A stretch of 44,365 bases of DNA from a virus, in IMG/VR virus record IMGVR_UViG_3300042539_000724, positions 1 to 44,365 of that record. One strand, 5' to 3'. The position numbers and the translations under genes were made by a program. Positions 1 through 5,893 of this stretch are shown here, in pieces. The first letter of the stretch is position 1. Each line of letters opens with the position of its first letter. The notes beneath the pieces are model-generated. The model made no database searches and had not been told where the DNA came from. It saw only the letters and a list, made by a program, of their open reading frames with translations.

Positions 1-440
1 AAATCTCCACCATACAAACATAGCGGTTGAGTGCCAGAGATAACATCATACTAAGCCGTGCTAGGATAGAGAAGCAGCACTAAACCTAGCGTACTATGAC
101 AAACTTTCGTGGGTTCATGCTCGGGACTAAATTAAGATAACCCATTGGGGACGACTGTGCTGGTTATGCACTGGGAACCAATGCTTAATCTATGGGGGAT
201 CGCGTCCCCACCACGACCAATACAACCAGTAATCGTCACCAAGAGCCAGACGGATTGAGTCATGACCAATCTTAGGAAGGTTTCCGTGGGCGGTTTCCAT
301 CCGATCCTGACAAGGGGCAATCGTGTGGGTTATAGGAATCGGGGCGTAAAAGATTCCGCTGGTTACAATTCTGCTGATAGTTTCCTTAACTAAGGTTGAA
401 CGGATTAGTACCGAGAGGCTGTTCGTAAAACTATCAGTGG
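1..440. other. Non-coding, fold-rich segment
   Basis: No credible gene is seen on either strand: open frames here are short, lack ribosome binding sites and do not resemble proteins. Base composition is GC-richer than most of the window. Several short complementary blocks can pair: GCTAGG 60-65 with CCTAGC 85-90, GATTG 253-257 with CAATC 267-271, GGGGA 195-199 with TCCCC 205-209, and a possible pseudoknot at 131-189. It may be a structured RNA gene or the tail of a feature that starts before the window; no known RNA family was recognised. Confidence 0.4.
131..189. ncRNA. Candidate pseudoknotted RNA element
   Basis: ATTAAG 131-136, ATAACC 137-142 and CATTGG 143-148 are consecutive on the left. 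On the right CCAATG 178-183 and CTTAAT 184-189 complement the first and third, while GGTTAT 162-167 inside the loop complements the second. All three 6-bp helices are perfect and together make an H-type pseudoknot closed by an outer stem. Strand and function are unknown; this is a fold inferred by eye. Confidence 0.35.
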
Positions 441-447
441 TCGGTAC

Positions 448-475
448 TTGACTTGATAAAAATAGATGATATAAT
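448..475 (+). promoter_or_regulatory. Sigma70-like promoter
   Basis: TTGACT 448-453 and TATAAT 470-475 are separated by 16 bp; transcription would begin near 482, about 60 bases before the gene at 541. Confidence 0.6.
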
Positions 476-540
476 GGTGACAAATGAGAGTCTTTCGTTT
501 GCGATAACGAGGCTACTAAGTTTACTTTTAGGTGGAAATA

Positions 541-723
541 ATGATTACTAGCGTATACAAAACTATTGTTGATAATCACAATTGTTGCACTTATCTCATT
601 TGTAGGGTAAGATCGGGTAAAAGGAATCGTTATAATCTCATAAAAATAGATGATGCTTGTAGTAAAATGGTTGTTTTACTTAGAGAAGTAACTTTGGGAA
701 CTTGTTTAGAACTTATATCATAA
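541..723 (+). CDS. Small hypothetical protein (60 aa)
   Basis: Not recognised. The ATG at 541 is chosen because AGGTGG ends five bases upstream; an in-frame GTG at 532 overlaps that site. The protein is basic with a paired cysteine (CC at residues 15-16) and a hydrophobic C-terminal half. It is the first gene behind the promoter at 448-475 and precedes a run of small genes, the usual setting for early phage genes. Confidence 0.6.
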   Translation: MITSVYKTIVDNHNCCTYLICRVRSGKRNRYNLIKIDDACSKMVVLLREVTLGTCLELIS

Positions 724-747
724 CTCTAGAATATATGGTACATTTAT

Positions 748-939
748 ATGAGTCTTGATAAGAGCATTAAGTCTGGTAAAGAGAAGCGTAAAGAGTATCG
801 TAAGAGCAAAAGGTTTGACTCTAGTTGTCGTAATCATGGATCGTGCAAGTATTGCAGAGATAACCGTTTGCATAATGATAAGAAAAGGGAAATGTGTTCA
901 AAGGATAAACTTAAGGACTTAGATAATGGAATGGATTAG
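748..939 (+). CDS. Conserved small basic phage-type protein, Cys-rich
   Basis: 63 aa, very basic at the N terminus (SGKEKRKEYRKSKR), followed by a C-x2-H-x2-C-x2-C cluster at residues 27-36 that could hold a metal ion, and a second Lys/Arg block. The pattern MSLDKSIxxGKEKRK...CRNHGSCxYC...NRxH..KKR resembles a small protein family I know from many large phages, without known function. No strong ribosome binding site is visible before the ATG. Its end overlaps the next gene by 14 bases. Confidence 0.6.
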   Translation: MSLDKSIKSGKEKRKEYRKSKRFDSSCRNHGSCKYCRDNRLHNDKKREMCSKDKLKDLDNGMD

Positions 940-1186
940 TTTTTTCGGTTCTCGACGCCCTATTAACGGCCAGAAGGTTTACTATTTCGGGCCATATATT
1001 GGAGTGTGGAGAGGAAGATATGAAATTCATCTTAATGATTTGGTAAGTCCTCATATTCTAATTTGTGAAGAAGGTTGCGGTGTTGTGGATCGTATGGATG
1101 CTCCGTGGTGGATGCCATATGAGGGCCAACCTAAACCAGAACGACCAGAAAGTGATTACCCAAAGGATTATCCTAAGTATGAATGA
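926..1186 (+). CDS. DUF551-like protein (86 aa)
   Basis: Begins with WISFFGSRRPINGQKVYYFG and contains a late DAPWWMPYEG block, which fits the DUF551 pattern (WIsv..RlP..G..VLvy ... thWmPLPePP) found in phages and prophages. The biochemical role of that family is unknown. A proline- and acid-rich tail ends the protein. It starts inside the end of the previous gene and its TGA overlaps the next ATG, so the three are probably co-translated. Confidence 0.6.
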   Translation: MEWISFFGSRRPINGQKVYYFGPYIGVWRGRYEIHLNDLVSPHILICEEGCGVVDRMDAPWWMPYEGQPKPERPESDYPKDYPKYE

Positions 1187-1352
1187 AGAACGTGAAAAGG
1201 CGATGATTTATATTCTTAGTTTTTTCAAGAATAGAATGGCCGCTGTAAATAAGCACAACGTAAATAAGGCCAAAGAATTGATTGGATTGCATGAGATATC
1301 GGTAAGTGAACTGGTTAATAAATACGTGGAACTGGTCTACAAAAACTTTTAA
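1179..1352 (+). CDS. Small helical hypothetical protein (57 aa)
   Basis: Start placed at the ATG at 1179, which overlaps the preceding stop as in ATGAATGA. The same frame stays open further upstream but there it only shadows the DUF551-like gene. The product is a short, probably all-helical acidic/basic peptide without recognisable motif. Confidence 0.6.
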   Translation: MNEEREKAMIYILSFFKNRMAAVNKHNVNKAKELIGLHEISVSELVNKYVELVYKNF

Positions 1353-1362
1353 AGGAAATAAA

Positions 1363-1770
1363 ATGATTAACGTTCAGATGACGGTGCGTGAGATTGCTTG
1401 GCTGATCGCTCAGTGCGGTGACTATCAGTGCGAACTGTATGGTCGTGCCGTGGAGGCTCTGGTTGGAGCGTGTGAGAAGACAGGAACCAACGTGACTGTT
1501 AAGAGTGTGCCTCAAGACAACTTCATCTCTGCTATCCGTATTATCCGCAACTACACCCGTTGGGGCTTGAAGGATACCAAGGATTGGATGGATGTGGTTC
1601 GTGGTTCTTGGCAAAGTGCTGGACATTATGAGAATGGAACATATGTGTCCACTGGTTCGTATTCTGGTGGTAGGCCAAATACTCTCACGGTTACGTTTGG
1701 TAGGGACGCTATCGCCCTTGCTGAAGAACTGCGGGGAATCGGCTGCGTGGTTCGCGTTGGAGACACTTGA
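1363..1770 (+). CDS. Protein with ribosomal L7/L12 C-terminal-like domain (135 aa)
   Basis: Start at 1363 is set by AAAGGAAATAAA immediately upstream. Residues 54-79 (FISAIRIIRN..RWGLKDTKDWMD) and 113-132 (GRDAIALAEELRGIGCVVRV) match the two halves of the bL12 C-terminal domain (xxVIKxVRxxTGLGLKEAKDLVE ... AexlkkxLeeaGAxVev), the domain that contacts translation factors on the ribosome. A Gly/Ser/Tyr-rich insert of about 30 residues separates the halves, and the first 45 residues do not look like the L7/L12 dimerisation domain. So it is an L12-like fold, not a full L12. Codons are GC-richer than in most neighbours (CGT, CTG, GGC, AAG), suggesting strong expression. Role is inferred: ribosome or factor binding. 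Confidence 0.6.
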   Translation: MINVQMTVREIAWLIAQCGDYQCELYGRAVEALVGACEKTGTNVTVKSVPQDNFISAIRIIRNYTRWGLKDTKDWMDVVRGSWQSAGHYENGTYVSTGSYSGGRPNTLTVTFGRDAIALAEELRGIGCVVRVGDT

Positions 1771-1771
1771 G

Positions 1772-1798
1772 CTAAGTCCTTGCCCACCAAGGATTTAG
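1772..1798. repeat. Hairpin repeat, copy 1
   Basis: CTAAGTCCTTG 1772-1782 pairs with CAAGGATTTAG 1788-1798 over 11 bp with a 5-base loop, directly after the L12-like gene. A close relative lies at 5175-5201. No T-run follows, so it is not a standard terminator. Confidence 0.6.
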
Positions 1799-1805
1799 GA
1801 ACAAC

Positions 1806-1824
1806 GGGGCGGGCCGCGTTCGCC
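1806..1824 (+). repeat. GC-rich inverted repeat, left copy
   Basis: GGGGCGGGCCGCGTTCGCC is found again as an exact reverse complement at 5202-5220. At 17/19 GC it stands out sharply from its surroundings. The TAAGTC motif follows at 1826-1831 and its complement GACTTA shortly after. Confidence 0.7.
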
Positions 1825-1881
1825 GTAAGTCCTTACGTACCAACGACTTATGACAAATAAAAATTTTTTTCAAGATTGCGG

Positions 1882-1909
1882 TTGACAGACCCGATAATAG
1901 ATGTATAAT
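1882..1909 (+). promoter_or_regulatory. Sigma70-like promoter with CGATAA spacer motif
   Basis: TTGACA 1882-1887, 16-bp spacer containing CCGATAATAG, TATAAT 1904-1909. It serves the gene at 1956. Confidence 0.75.
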
Positions 1910-1955
1910 CATTGGAGTAATGGTTGATAACACTAACTTTGATAAGGAGTCTATT

Positions 1956-2216
1956 ATGCAGAAGTTTTCGTTTACGGTTGATGTTTTGACGGATTCGCCC
2001 GTTGGTATTGACACCAATGCTGTTCGTGGTACGCTTCTGGCTGCGGTTCATGGCATTGGCACCATCGCTGCGGTTCATCCCGTCAAGACTGAAACCATGA
2101 AGGAGCAGGGTTATAAGGTGTGGGCCAAGCGTGTTGCTGGCGTTAGCCTTGCTATCCCCAAGGTTAAGAAGGTCAAGGTTCCCAAGGCGGAAGTAGCCGA
2201 AACGGTTGAGGCTTGA
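1956..2216 (+). CDS. Hypothetical protein (86 aa) with Lys-rich tail
   Basis: The start is fixed by AAGGAG at 1944-1949. The first half alternates hydrophobic and small residues (an alpha/beta-like pattern) and the C terminus carries KVKKVKVPKAEVAE, which could bind nucleic acid. No family recognised. GC-rich codon choice resembles the L12-like and DUF932 genes, so strong expression is likely. Confidence 0.65.
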   Translation: MQKFSFTVDVLTDSPVGIDTNAVRGTLLAAVHGIGTIAAVHPVKTETMKEQGYKVWAKRVAGVSLAIPKVKKVKVPKAEVAETVEA

Positions 2217-2241
2217 TTTTCTAAAGTTGTTCCGCTAGAAT
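2213..2241 (+). promoter_or_regulatory. Sigma70-like promoter
   Basis: TTGATT 2213-2218, 17-bp spacer, TAGAAT 2236-2241. It overlaps the end of the preceding gene and reads into the gene at 2308. Confidence 0.5.
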
Positions 2242-2279
2242 GTCGATACTAGATGAAGCCCAAGTAATCTAGTATCGAC
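2242..2279. promoter_or_regulatory. Perfect 13-bp palindrome at a promoter start
   Basis: GTCGATACTAGAT 2242-2254 and ATCTAGTATCGAC 2267-2279 are exact complements with a 12-base loop. The palindrome starts right behind the -10 box, so it covers the expected transcription start. No U-run follows. It could be an operator or a 5' mRNA stem. Each arm contains CGATA, the motif seen in many promoter spacers here. Confidence 0.6.
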
Positions 2280-2307
2280 TCTAGCCACCACTAACACGGA
2301 GTTTATT

Positions 2308-2679
2308 ATGGGTCTGGATCAGTTTGCATATTGCATTGACAATAATGGCGAGAAAGAAGAACTTGCCTATTGGCGTAAGCATCCTAATCTTCAAGGTTGG
2401 ATGGAAAACCTTTGGGAATCCAAGGGTCGCCCAGGTCGCCGCGAGGATGAAGATGATAATGGTATGAGTGAGTTCAACTGTATTCCGGTTGAATTGAATT
2501 ATGATGATCTAAACTCTCTAGAAGATGCTGTGCGTGGTTACGGTTTGCCCGACACCGTTGGCTTCTTCTTTGGTAGTAATAGTGACGATCATTATAAGGA
2601 ACAAGATTTGGAGTTTATTGTCAAAGCCCGCGAGGCTCTTGACAGTGGACTCACCGTGATGTATGATAGTTGGTGGTAG
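2308..2679 (+). CDS. Conserved phage-type protein MGLDQ...SSWW family (123 aa)
   Basis: Opens with MGLDQFAYCIDNNG, then AYWRKHPNLQGWMENLW, later GLPDTVGFFFGSNS and ends YDSWW. This set of blocks recurs in a conserved phage/bacterial family I recognise but that has no firm function (it is sometimes mislabelled phosphoglycerate kinase). ACGGAG precedes the ATG. Acidic mid-section. Confidence 0.7.
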   Translation: MGLDQFAYCIDNNGEKEELAYWRKHPNLQGWMENLWESKGRPGRREDEDDNGMSEFNCIPVELNYDDLNSLEDAVRGYGLPDTVGFFFGSNSDDHYKEQDLEFIVKAREALDSGLTVMYDSWW

Positions 2680-2702
2680 TAGTAACGTCAAGGAGAACTA
2701 AT

Positions 2703-2843
2703 ATGAAGATTGTTGGTCTTGGTACTAAACTGAAGGTTGGTACTGTTGTGAAGATTACCCGCGAGGGTGTTGTGGTTGATTGTCAAGGGAAGAAGGTCAA
2801 CGTGACTTTCTCGCAAGTTGAGTCTGAAGTTTTTGGAGGTTGA
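2703..2843 (+). CDS. Very small hypothetical protein (46 aa)
   Basis: ATG at 2703 follows AAGGAGAACTAAT and the frame runs 46 codons to TGA 2841-2843. The sequence (MKIVGLGTKLKVGTVVKITR...) is rich in Val and Lys in a beta-strand pattern, like a small SH3/KOW-type barrel. Its last codons contain the GGAGG that serves the next gene. Confidence 0.65.
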   Translation: MKIVGLGTKLKVGTVVKITREGVVVDCQGKKVNVTFSQVESEVFGG

Positions 2844-2847
2844 TTAT

Positions 2848-3057
2848 ATGAATAATTTTGCTAGTCTGAAGAAGGATCGTCATATTCGCTGCAAGTATCC
2901 GCTTCATGGTAATAGGAACATTCTGAAGTTCCACACGGGTCGTGTTGAGCGTGTTGGTACTGGCCCGAATGGTAAGTATGCTGTGGTTCGTGCTATGGAT
3001 AATACCGTGCGAACCCTGCTGTTTGCTAAGATGGTGGAAACCTCCTGCTATCGTTGA
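2848..3057 (+). CDS. Small basic hypothetical protein (69 aa)
   Basis: Start at 2848 is set by GGAGG ending eight bases upstream. Basic, beta-rich: RHIRCKYPLHGNRNILKFHTGRVERVG..GKYAVVRA, which looks like a short SH3-like nucleic-acid-binding fold. No family assigned. It probably forms a translational pair with the 46-aa gene. Confidence 0.65.
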   Translation: MNNFASLKKDRHIRCKYPLHGNRNILKFHTGRVERVGTGPNGKYAVVRAMDNTVRTLLFAKMVETSCYR

Positions 3058-3063
3058 TCTCCC

Positions 3064-3092
3064 TTGACCGGACGAGCGGCCCATGCTATAAT
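3064..3092 (+). promoter_or_regulatory. Sigma70-like promoter for tRNA-Ile
   Basis: TTGACC 3064-3069, 17-bp spacer, TATAAT 3087-3092, placed about 20 bases before the tRNA. Confidence 0.65.
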
Positions 3093-3112
3093 GGTGTGGG
3101 CTGCTCGTTCAT

Positions 3113-3188
3113 GGGGCGAAAGGTAAGCCGGTTGCATCCATCACTCTTATAAGGTGACCATAGGTAGGTTCGACTCCTACTCGCCCTA
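3113..3188 (+). tRNA. tRNA-Ile(UAU)
   Basis: Acceptor GGGGCGA 3113-3119 pairs with TCGCCCT 3181-3187 (first pair G-U). The anticodon stem TCACT/GGTGA encloses CTTATAA, giving anticodon TAT. The T arm GTAGG-TTCGACT-CCTAC is perfect and the discriminator is A at 3188; CCA is not encoded. The D stem is weak. It would read AUA codons, which are common in the AT-rich genes here. Confidence 0.8.
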
Positions 3189-3206
3189 CTGTGTTATGTT
3201 ATCATT

Positions 3207-3220
3207 TCACTATAGGGAGA
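3207..3220 (+). promoter_or_regulatory. T7-class promoter-like core
   Basis: TCACTATAGGGAGA is identical to positions -8 to +6 of the T7 RNA polymerase consensus. The upstream specificity part (-17 to -9) does not match, so activity is doubtful. Confidence 0.25.
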
Positions 3221-3344
3221 TTATTTGATAGAACTCATGATTATGATATTTATTTGGAGTATGCTTTATCAAGATAAATAAATCGGAATAGTTTGTGTTA
3301 TCACATAAAGTACCAATCTTCCCCCAAACAAAGAGGATAAGCAT

Positions 3345-3557
3345 ATGAACGAACGAGTTGCCACTTATATTATGGATGATGTAGAGTTTAGCGTATATGC
3401 GTGTTACGATTCGGCCCGCGATATGGACGAGCGTAATGTAGATTTCTATGATGTTTATAATGATAAGACAGGAGAGTGTGTAAACGAGGGCGATCCGTTC
3501 TACGAGTTTCCAACGTGGCAGGAAGTTTTCGATAACTACTATTCAGCGAGTATATAA
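3345..3557 (+). CDS. Small acidic hypothetical protein (70 aa)
   Basis: AGAGGATAAGCAT precedes the ATG. Very acidic, rich in Asp and Tyr, ending with GECVNEGDPFYEFPTWQEVF, a block reminiscent of small phage proteins that carry CLNeGePFyekPT near the end. No function known. It is separated from the tRNA by about 155 bases that hold no gene. Confidence 0.6.
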   Translation: MNERVATYIMDDVEFSVYACYDSARDMDERNVDFYDVYNDKTGECVNEGDPFYEFPTWQEVFDNYYSASI

Positions 3558-3564
3558 TGAGGGA

Positions 3565-3592
3565 TTGACCATACCGATATCTATGGTATGAT
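3565..3592 (+). promoter_or_regulatory. Sigma70-like promoter with CGATA spacer motif
   Basis: TTGACC 3565-3570, 16-bp spacer with ACCGATATC, TATGAT 3587-3592. The spacer is flanked by the inverted repeat ACCATA/TATGGT. Confidence 0.6.
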
Positions 3593-3611
3593 GGTTGAAA
3601 AGGGAGAAATC

Positions 3612-3845
3612 ATGGTTGCCATTAGTGATAATCGTACAACTATTGCAGACGTTCGCTGTGAGCATTGTGGGACGTATTTCACTATCTTTTATAACCGCGA
3701 GGATATGGTTGATTGGTTGAGCGGTTCGCTACCCATTCAAGACGCTATGCCCTATTTGACGGCTGGAGAAAGAGAACTATTTATTTCTGGTACTTGTAAT
3801 GCTTGTTTTGATTTTCTGTTTCCATCACTTGACAACGCTGAATAA
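3612..3845 (+). CDS. Zinc-finger-like conserved phage protein (77 aa)
   Basis: Start at 3612 follows AGGGAG at 3601-3606. Two CxxC knuckles (C16/C19 and C62/C65) flank a middle block WLSGSLPIQDAMPYLTAGERELFISG. That arrangement matches a small phage family (CxxCg..f ... lIQdafPYLtadeRElLisgiCxxC) without known function; metal binding is inferred from the cysteines. Confidence 0.7.
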   Translation: MVAISDNRTTIADVRCEHCGTYFTIFYNREDMVDWLSGSLPIQDAMPYLTAGERELFISGTCNACFDFLFPSLDNAE

Positions 3846-3856
3846 TTCTGTATAAT
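3829..3856 (+). promoter_or_regulatory. Sigma70-like promoter
   Basis: TTGACA 3829-3834, 16-bp spacer, TATAAT 3851-3856, inside the end of the upstream gene and ahead of the DUF932-type gene. Confidence 0.7.
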
Positions 3857-3892
3857 ACGAAAAGTTGATACCCCACTACTAGGAGATTGAAG

Positions 3893-5089
3893 ATGAGTTA
3901 CGAAAAGTTGCAGATTAATAGTTCCGCTGATGCTGGTTCGTTTGTTCGTACCCTGCAAGGTGCTACTGGCACAGGCTTTCAAGACGGTACGCACGTTCAT
4001 AAGGATTGGTGGGCAAAGACCAAGACCTATGAACAGGTTATGCAGGATGCCCAAGTGGCAGTGCAGAACCGCGAGGATGTTATGGTCAAGACCAAGAGCA
4101 TTTCGTGCGTTGCAAAAGATGGTGATTTCTTTTTCCAGTTGAATGATGGTCGCAAGTTCCGACCAACCGATCATGCTATGGAGCAGTTCAGTGTGCGTAC
4201 CGATATTCCATCGTCCACGTTTTTGCGTGAGATGCGTAAGAGCGAATCGTTTGATGCTAACGATGCTAACACGATGGCTATTGTTGGTAATAACGCTCTG
4301 CGTCATATTGACCAAGATAAGGAGTTCCGACTCCGTACCTATACGGATGGTACTTGTCGTGCTTTCGTGACCGATAAGTATGCTCCGATTGATAATCGCT
4401 GGTATCTTGAAACCCTCGCGGAGTTTATTCCCGGCGGTCGTTTTAGTCACTGGCGTGGAGATGAGGATACTATCTATGGTAATATCCTTATTCCCGACAC
4501 TATCATGGACTACGGTTCCGATGATAGTGATTATGGTGGCATGATTAGTGTTGGTAATTGCGAGATTGGTACTCGCCGTATTAGTCAGACGCCTAGCCTT
4601 TTTCGTGCTATTTGCATGAACGGTTGCATCTGGGGTCAGACTGCGGGTGAGAAGATTCGACGGGTTCATCGTGGTAACATTGATCTTGATGTTCTTAAGA
4701 CTGAAATTGCTAAGAATATCCAGTATCAGATTCCGCTCCTTGCTCCCGGTATTAAGACCTTTCTTGCCACTCGTTCTATGGAAACTGGTAAGGCTAGTGT
4801 GAAGGGTATCATCGCGGCTTATGCTTCGGATTATAAACTGAGCAAGCGTGAGGCTACCGAGTTTTTGAATCAGTATGGAGAATATGAGGCTGGGAATCGT
4901 AACCTGTTCGGTATTATTAACGGTCTGACCCGTGCGGGACAGAAGTTTGATAACACTACATGGGTTCGGTTCGATGAGATCGCTGGCAGTCTAATGGGTA
5001 CTTCCGCTGACCGCTGGAACACGATTCTGCGTCGTGCCGATACGTTTACCGATAAGGATTACGAAAAGGTTTTCAGTCTTACCGCTTAG
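3893..5089 (+). CDS. DUF932-type phage/plasmid protein (398 aa)
   Basis: AGGAG lies just before the ATG at 3893. The family (DUF932, phage/plasmid-like) is suggested by AFVTDKYAPIDNRWYLETLAEF near residues 155-178 and by GNCEIGTRRISQTPSLFRAICMN near 220-243, followed by a helical C-terminal half. DUF932 proteins are common on plasmids and phages; their biochemical role is unsettled. Codon use is GC-richer than in neighbours and strongly biased to GGT, CGT, AAG and ATT, as in highly expressed genes. It has its own promoter (3829-3856) and a long stem downstream (5105-5150). Confidence 0.75.
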   Translation: MSYEKLQINSSADAGSFVRTLQGATGTGFQDGTHVHKDWWAKTKTYEQVMQDAQVAVQNREDVMVKTKSISCVAKDGDFFFQLNDGRKFRPTDHAMEQFSVRTDIPSSTFLREMRKSESFDANDANTMAIVGNNALRHIDQDKEFRLRTYTDGTCRAFVTDKYAPIDNRWYLETLAEFIPGGRFSHWRGDEDTIYGNILIPDTIMDYGSDDSDYGGMISVGNCEIGTRRISQTPSLFRAICMNGCIWGQTAGEKIRRVHRGNIDLDVLKTEIAKNIQYQIPLLAPGIKTFLATRSMETGKASVKGIIAAYASDYKLSKREATEFLNQYGEYEAGNRNLFGIINGLTRAGQKFDNTTWVRFDEIAGSLMGTSADRWNTILRRADTFTDKDYEKVFSLTA

Positions 5090-5104
5090 TTAGTGGGAGG
5101 GTTG

Positions 5105-5150
5105 GGGTAGCGGGTATTTTGGATAAGTTTATATATTCGCCCGCTATCCC
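5105..5150 (+). other. Long stem-loop after the DUF932-type gene
   Basis: GGGTAGCGGG 5105-5114 pairs with CCCGCTATCCC 5140-5150 with one bulged base. No T-run follows directly, so it may be an mRNA 3' stabiliser or a weak terminator. Confidence 0.5.
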
Positions 5151-5174
5151 GCTCTCGCTAAGTTCCGATTCGTT

Positions 5175-5201
5175 CTAAGTCCTTGTGCCACAAGGGTTTA
5201 G
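5175..5201. repeat. Hairpin repeat, copy 2
   Basis: CTAAGTCCTTG 5175-5185 pairs with CAAGGGTTTAG 5191-5201, nearly identical to the hairpin at 1772-1798. Further AAGTC-bearing pieces follow at about 5230 and 5280. Confidence 0.6.
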
Positions 5202-5220
5202 GGCGAACGCGGCCCGCCCC
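5202..5220 (-). repeat. GC-rich inverted repeat, right copy
   Basis: GGCGAACGCGGCCCGCCCC is the exact reverse complement of 1806-1824. The two copies bracket the block from 1956 to 5089. The remaining bases up to 5300 hold no gene. Confidence 0.7.
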
Positions 5221-5300
5221 CCAATTCATAAGTCTTTTATTTTCAATCACTTACGTTCATTCTATAGAATACGAGTCGTAAGTCCTTTCTTCTCAAGACC

Positions 5301-5329
5301 TTGTGATCAGTATGTCGATATGGTATAAT
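5301..5329 (+). promoter_or_regulatory. Sigma70-like promoter with CGATA spacer motif
   Basis: TTGTGA 5301-5306, 17-bp spacer with GTCGATATGG, TATAAT 5324-5329. Confidence 0.55.
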
Positions 5330-5334
5330 GGGTA

Positions 5335-5458
5335 GTGTGCGGGATTATATTCCCTAATATGTTAAGCTAGGGAACATGGATAATCTACGCAAGATGCGGA
5401 GTGTCTCACGCGAAGCGTTGAGATCAAGTTATTGCAATACAGTCAGTGAGGTTTCATT
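5335..5458 (+). other. Structured 5' leader
   Basis: Between the promoter and the gene at 5459 are two stems: TTCCCTA with TAGGGAA (about 5349-5374) and CTCACGC with GCGTTGAG (about 5405-5422). It could control translation; no known riboswitch class is recognised. The motif AGTCAGTGAG (5441-5450) sits at its end and overlaps the ribosome binding site. Confidence 0.35.
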
Positions 5459-5761
5459 ATGGAGACTTATATTATGAAGAGTGTTGAAGGATTCCCTGCT
5501 CGTAAGATTAGTGATGTTAAGGATAATGATATTACGCCTTGTGATGTTATTTTTAAGTATGTTGAAAAGCCAAAGGATTATCTAATGTGCAAGAGCATTA
5601 ACGTATACGATGATCGGTGGCGTGTTAATATATATAGTAAGCGATATGTTAATGATATAGAAGGTAGGTATATTAGTCAAAGTTATTTTGTACATTTTAA
5701 TAAAGCTACTGGTAATGTGTCATTTGTATCACCTAAAATACAAAGTTCGCCACAATGCTGA
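5459..5761 (+). CDS. Hypothetical protein (100 aa)
   Basis: Start at 5459 is supported by GTGAGG nine bases upstream; a second ATG at 5474 is possible. Mixed alpha/beta composition with many Lys, Tyr and Val residues and no family motif. It lies behind its own promoter and structured leader. Confidence 0.6.
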   Translation: METYIMKSVEGFPARKISDVKDNDITPCDVIFKYVEKPKDYLMCKSINVYDDRWRVNIYSKRYVNDIEGRYISQSYFVHFNKATGNVSFVSPKIQSSPQC

Positions 5762-5788
5762 TAGTCAGTGAGTTTGAGCTTTTTCAAG

Positions 5789-5817
5789 TTGACAATCTCA
5801 ATATGCTGATGTATAAT
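5789..5817 (+). promoter_or_regulatory. Sigma70-like promoter
   Basis: TTGACA 5789-5794, 17-bp spacer, TATAAT 5812-5817. The CGATAA element is absent here. The motif AGTCAGTGAG occurs before (5763-5772) and after it (5863-5872). Confidence 0.65.
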
Positions 5818-5893
5818 GGCGCGATGTATCATCTAAATTAATAAGATCTGGCCTGTACTGGTAGTCAGTGAGATCCATATATAGGAGATTAAT

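Noticed and set aside
190-579. 129-aa minus-strand open frame
   Set aside because: No ribosome binding site, low-complexity composition, and it overlaps the promoter and start of the gene at 541.
3752-4669. 305-aa open frame on the minus strand inside the DUF932-type gene
   Set aside because: Shadow of a codon-biased gene; composition (Thr/Ile/Asn runs) is typical of antisense frames.
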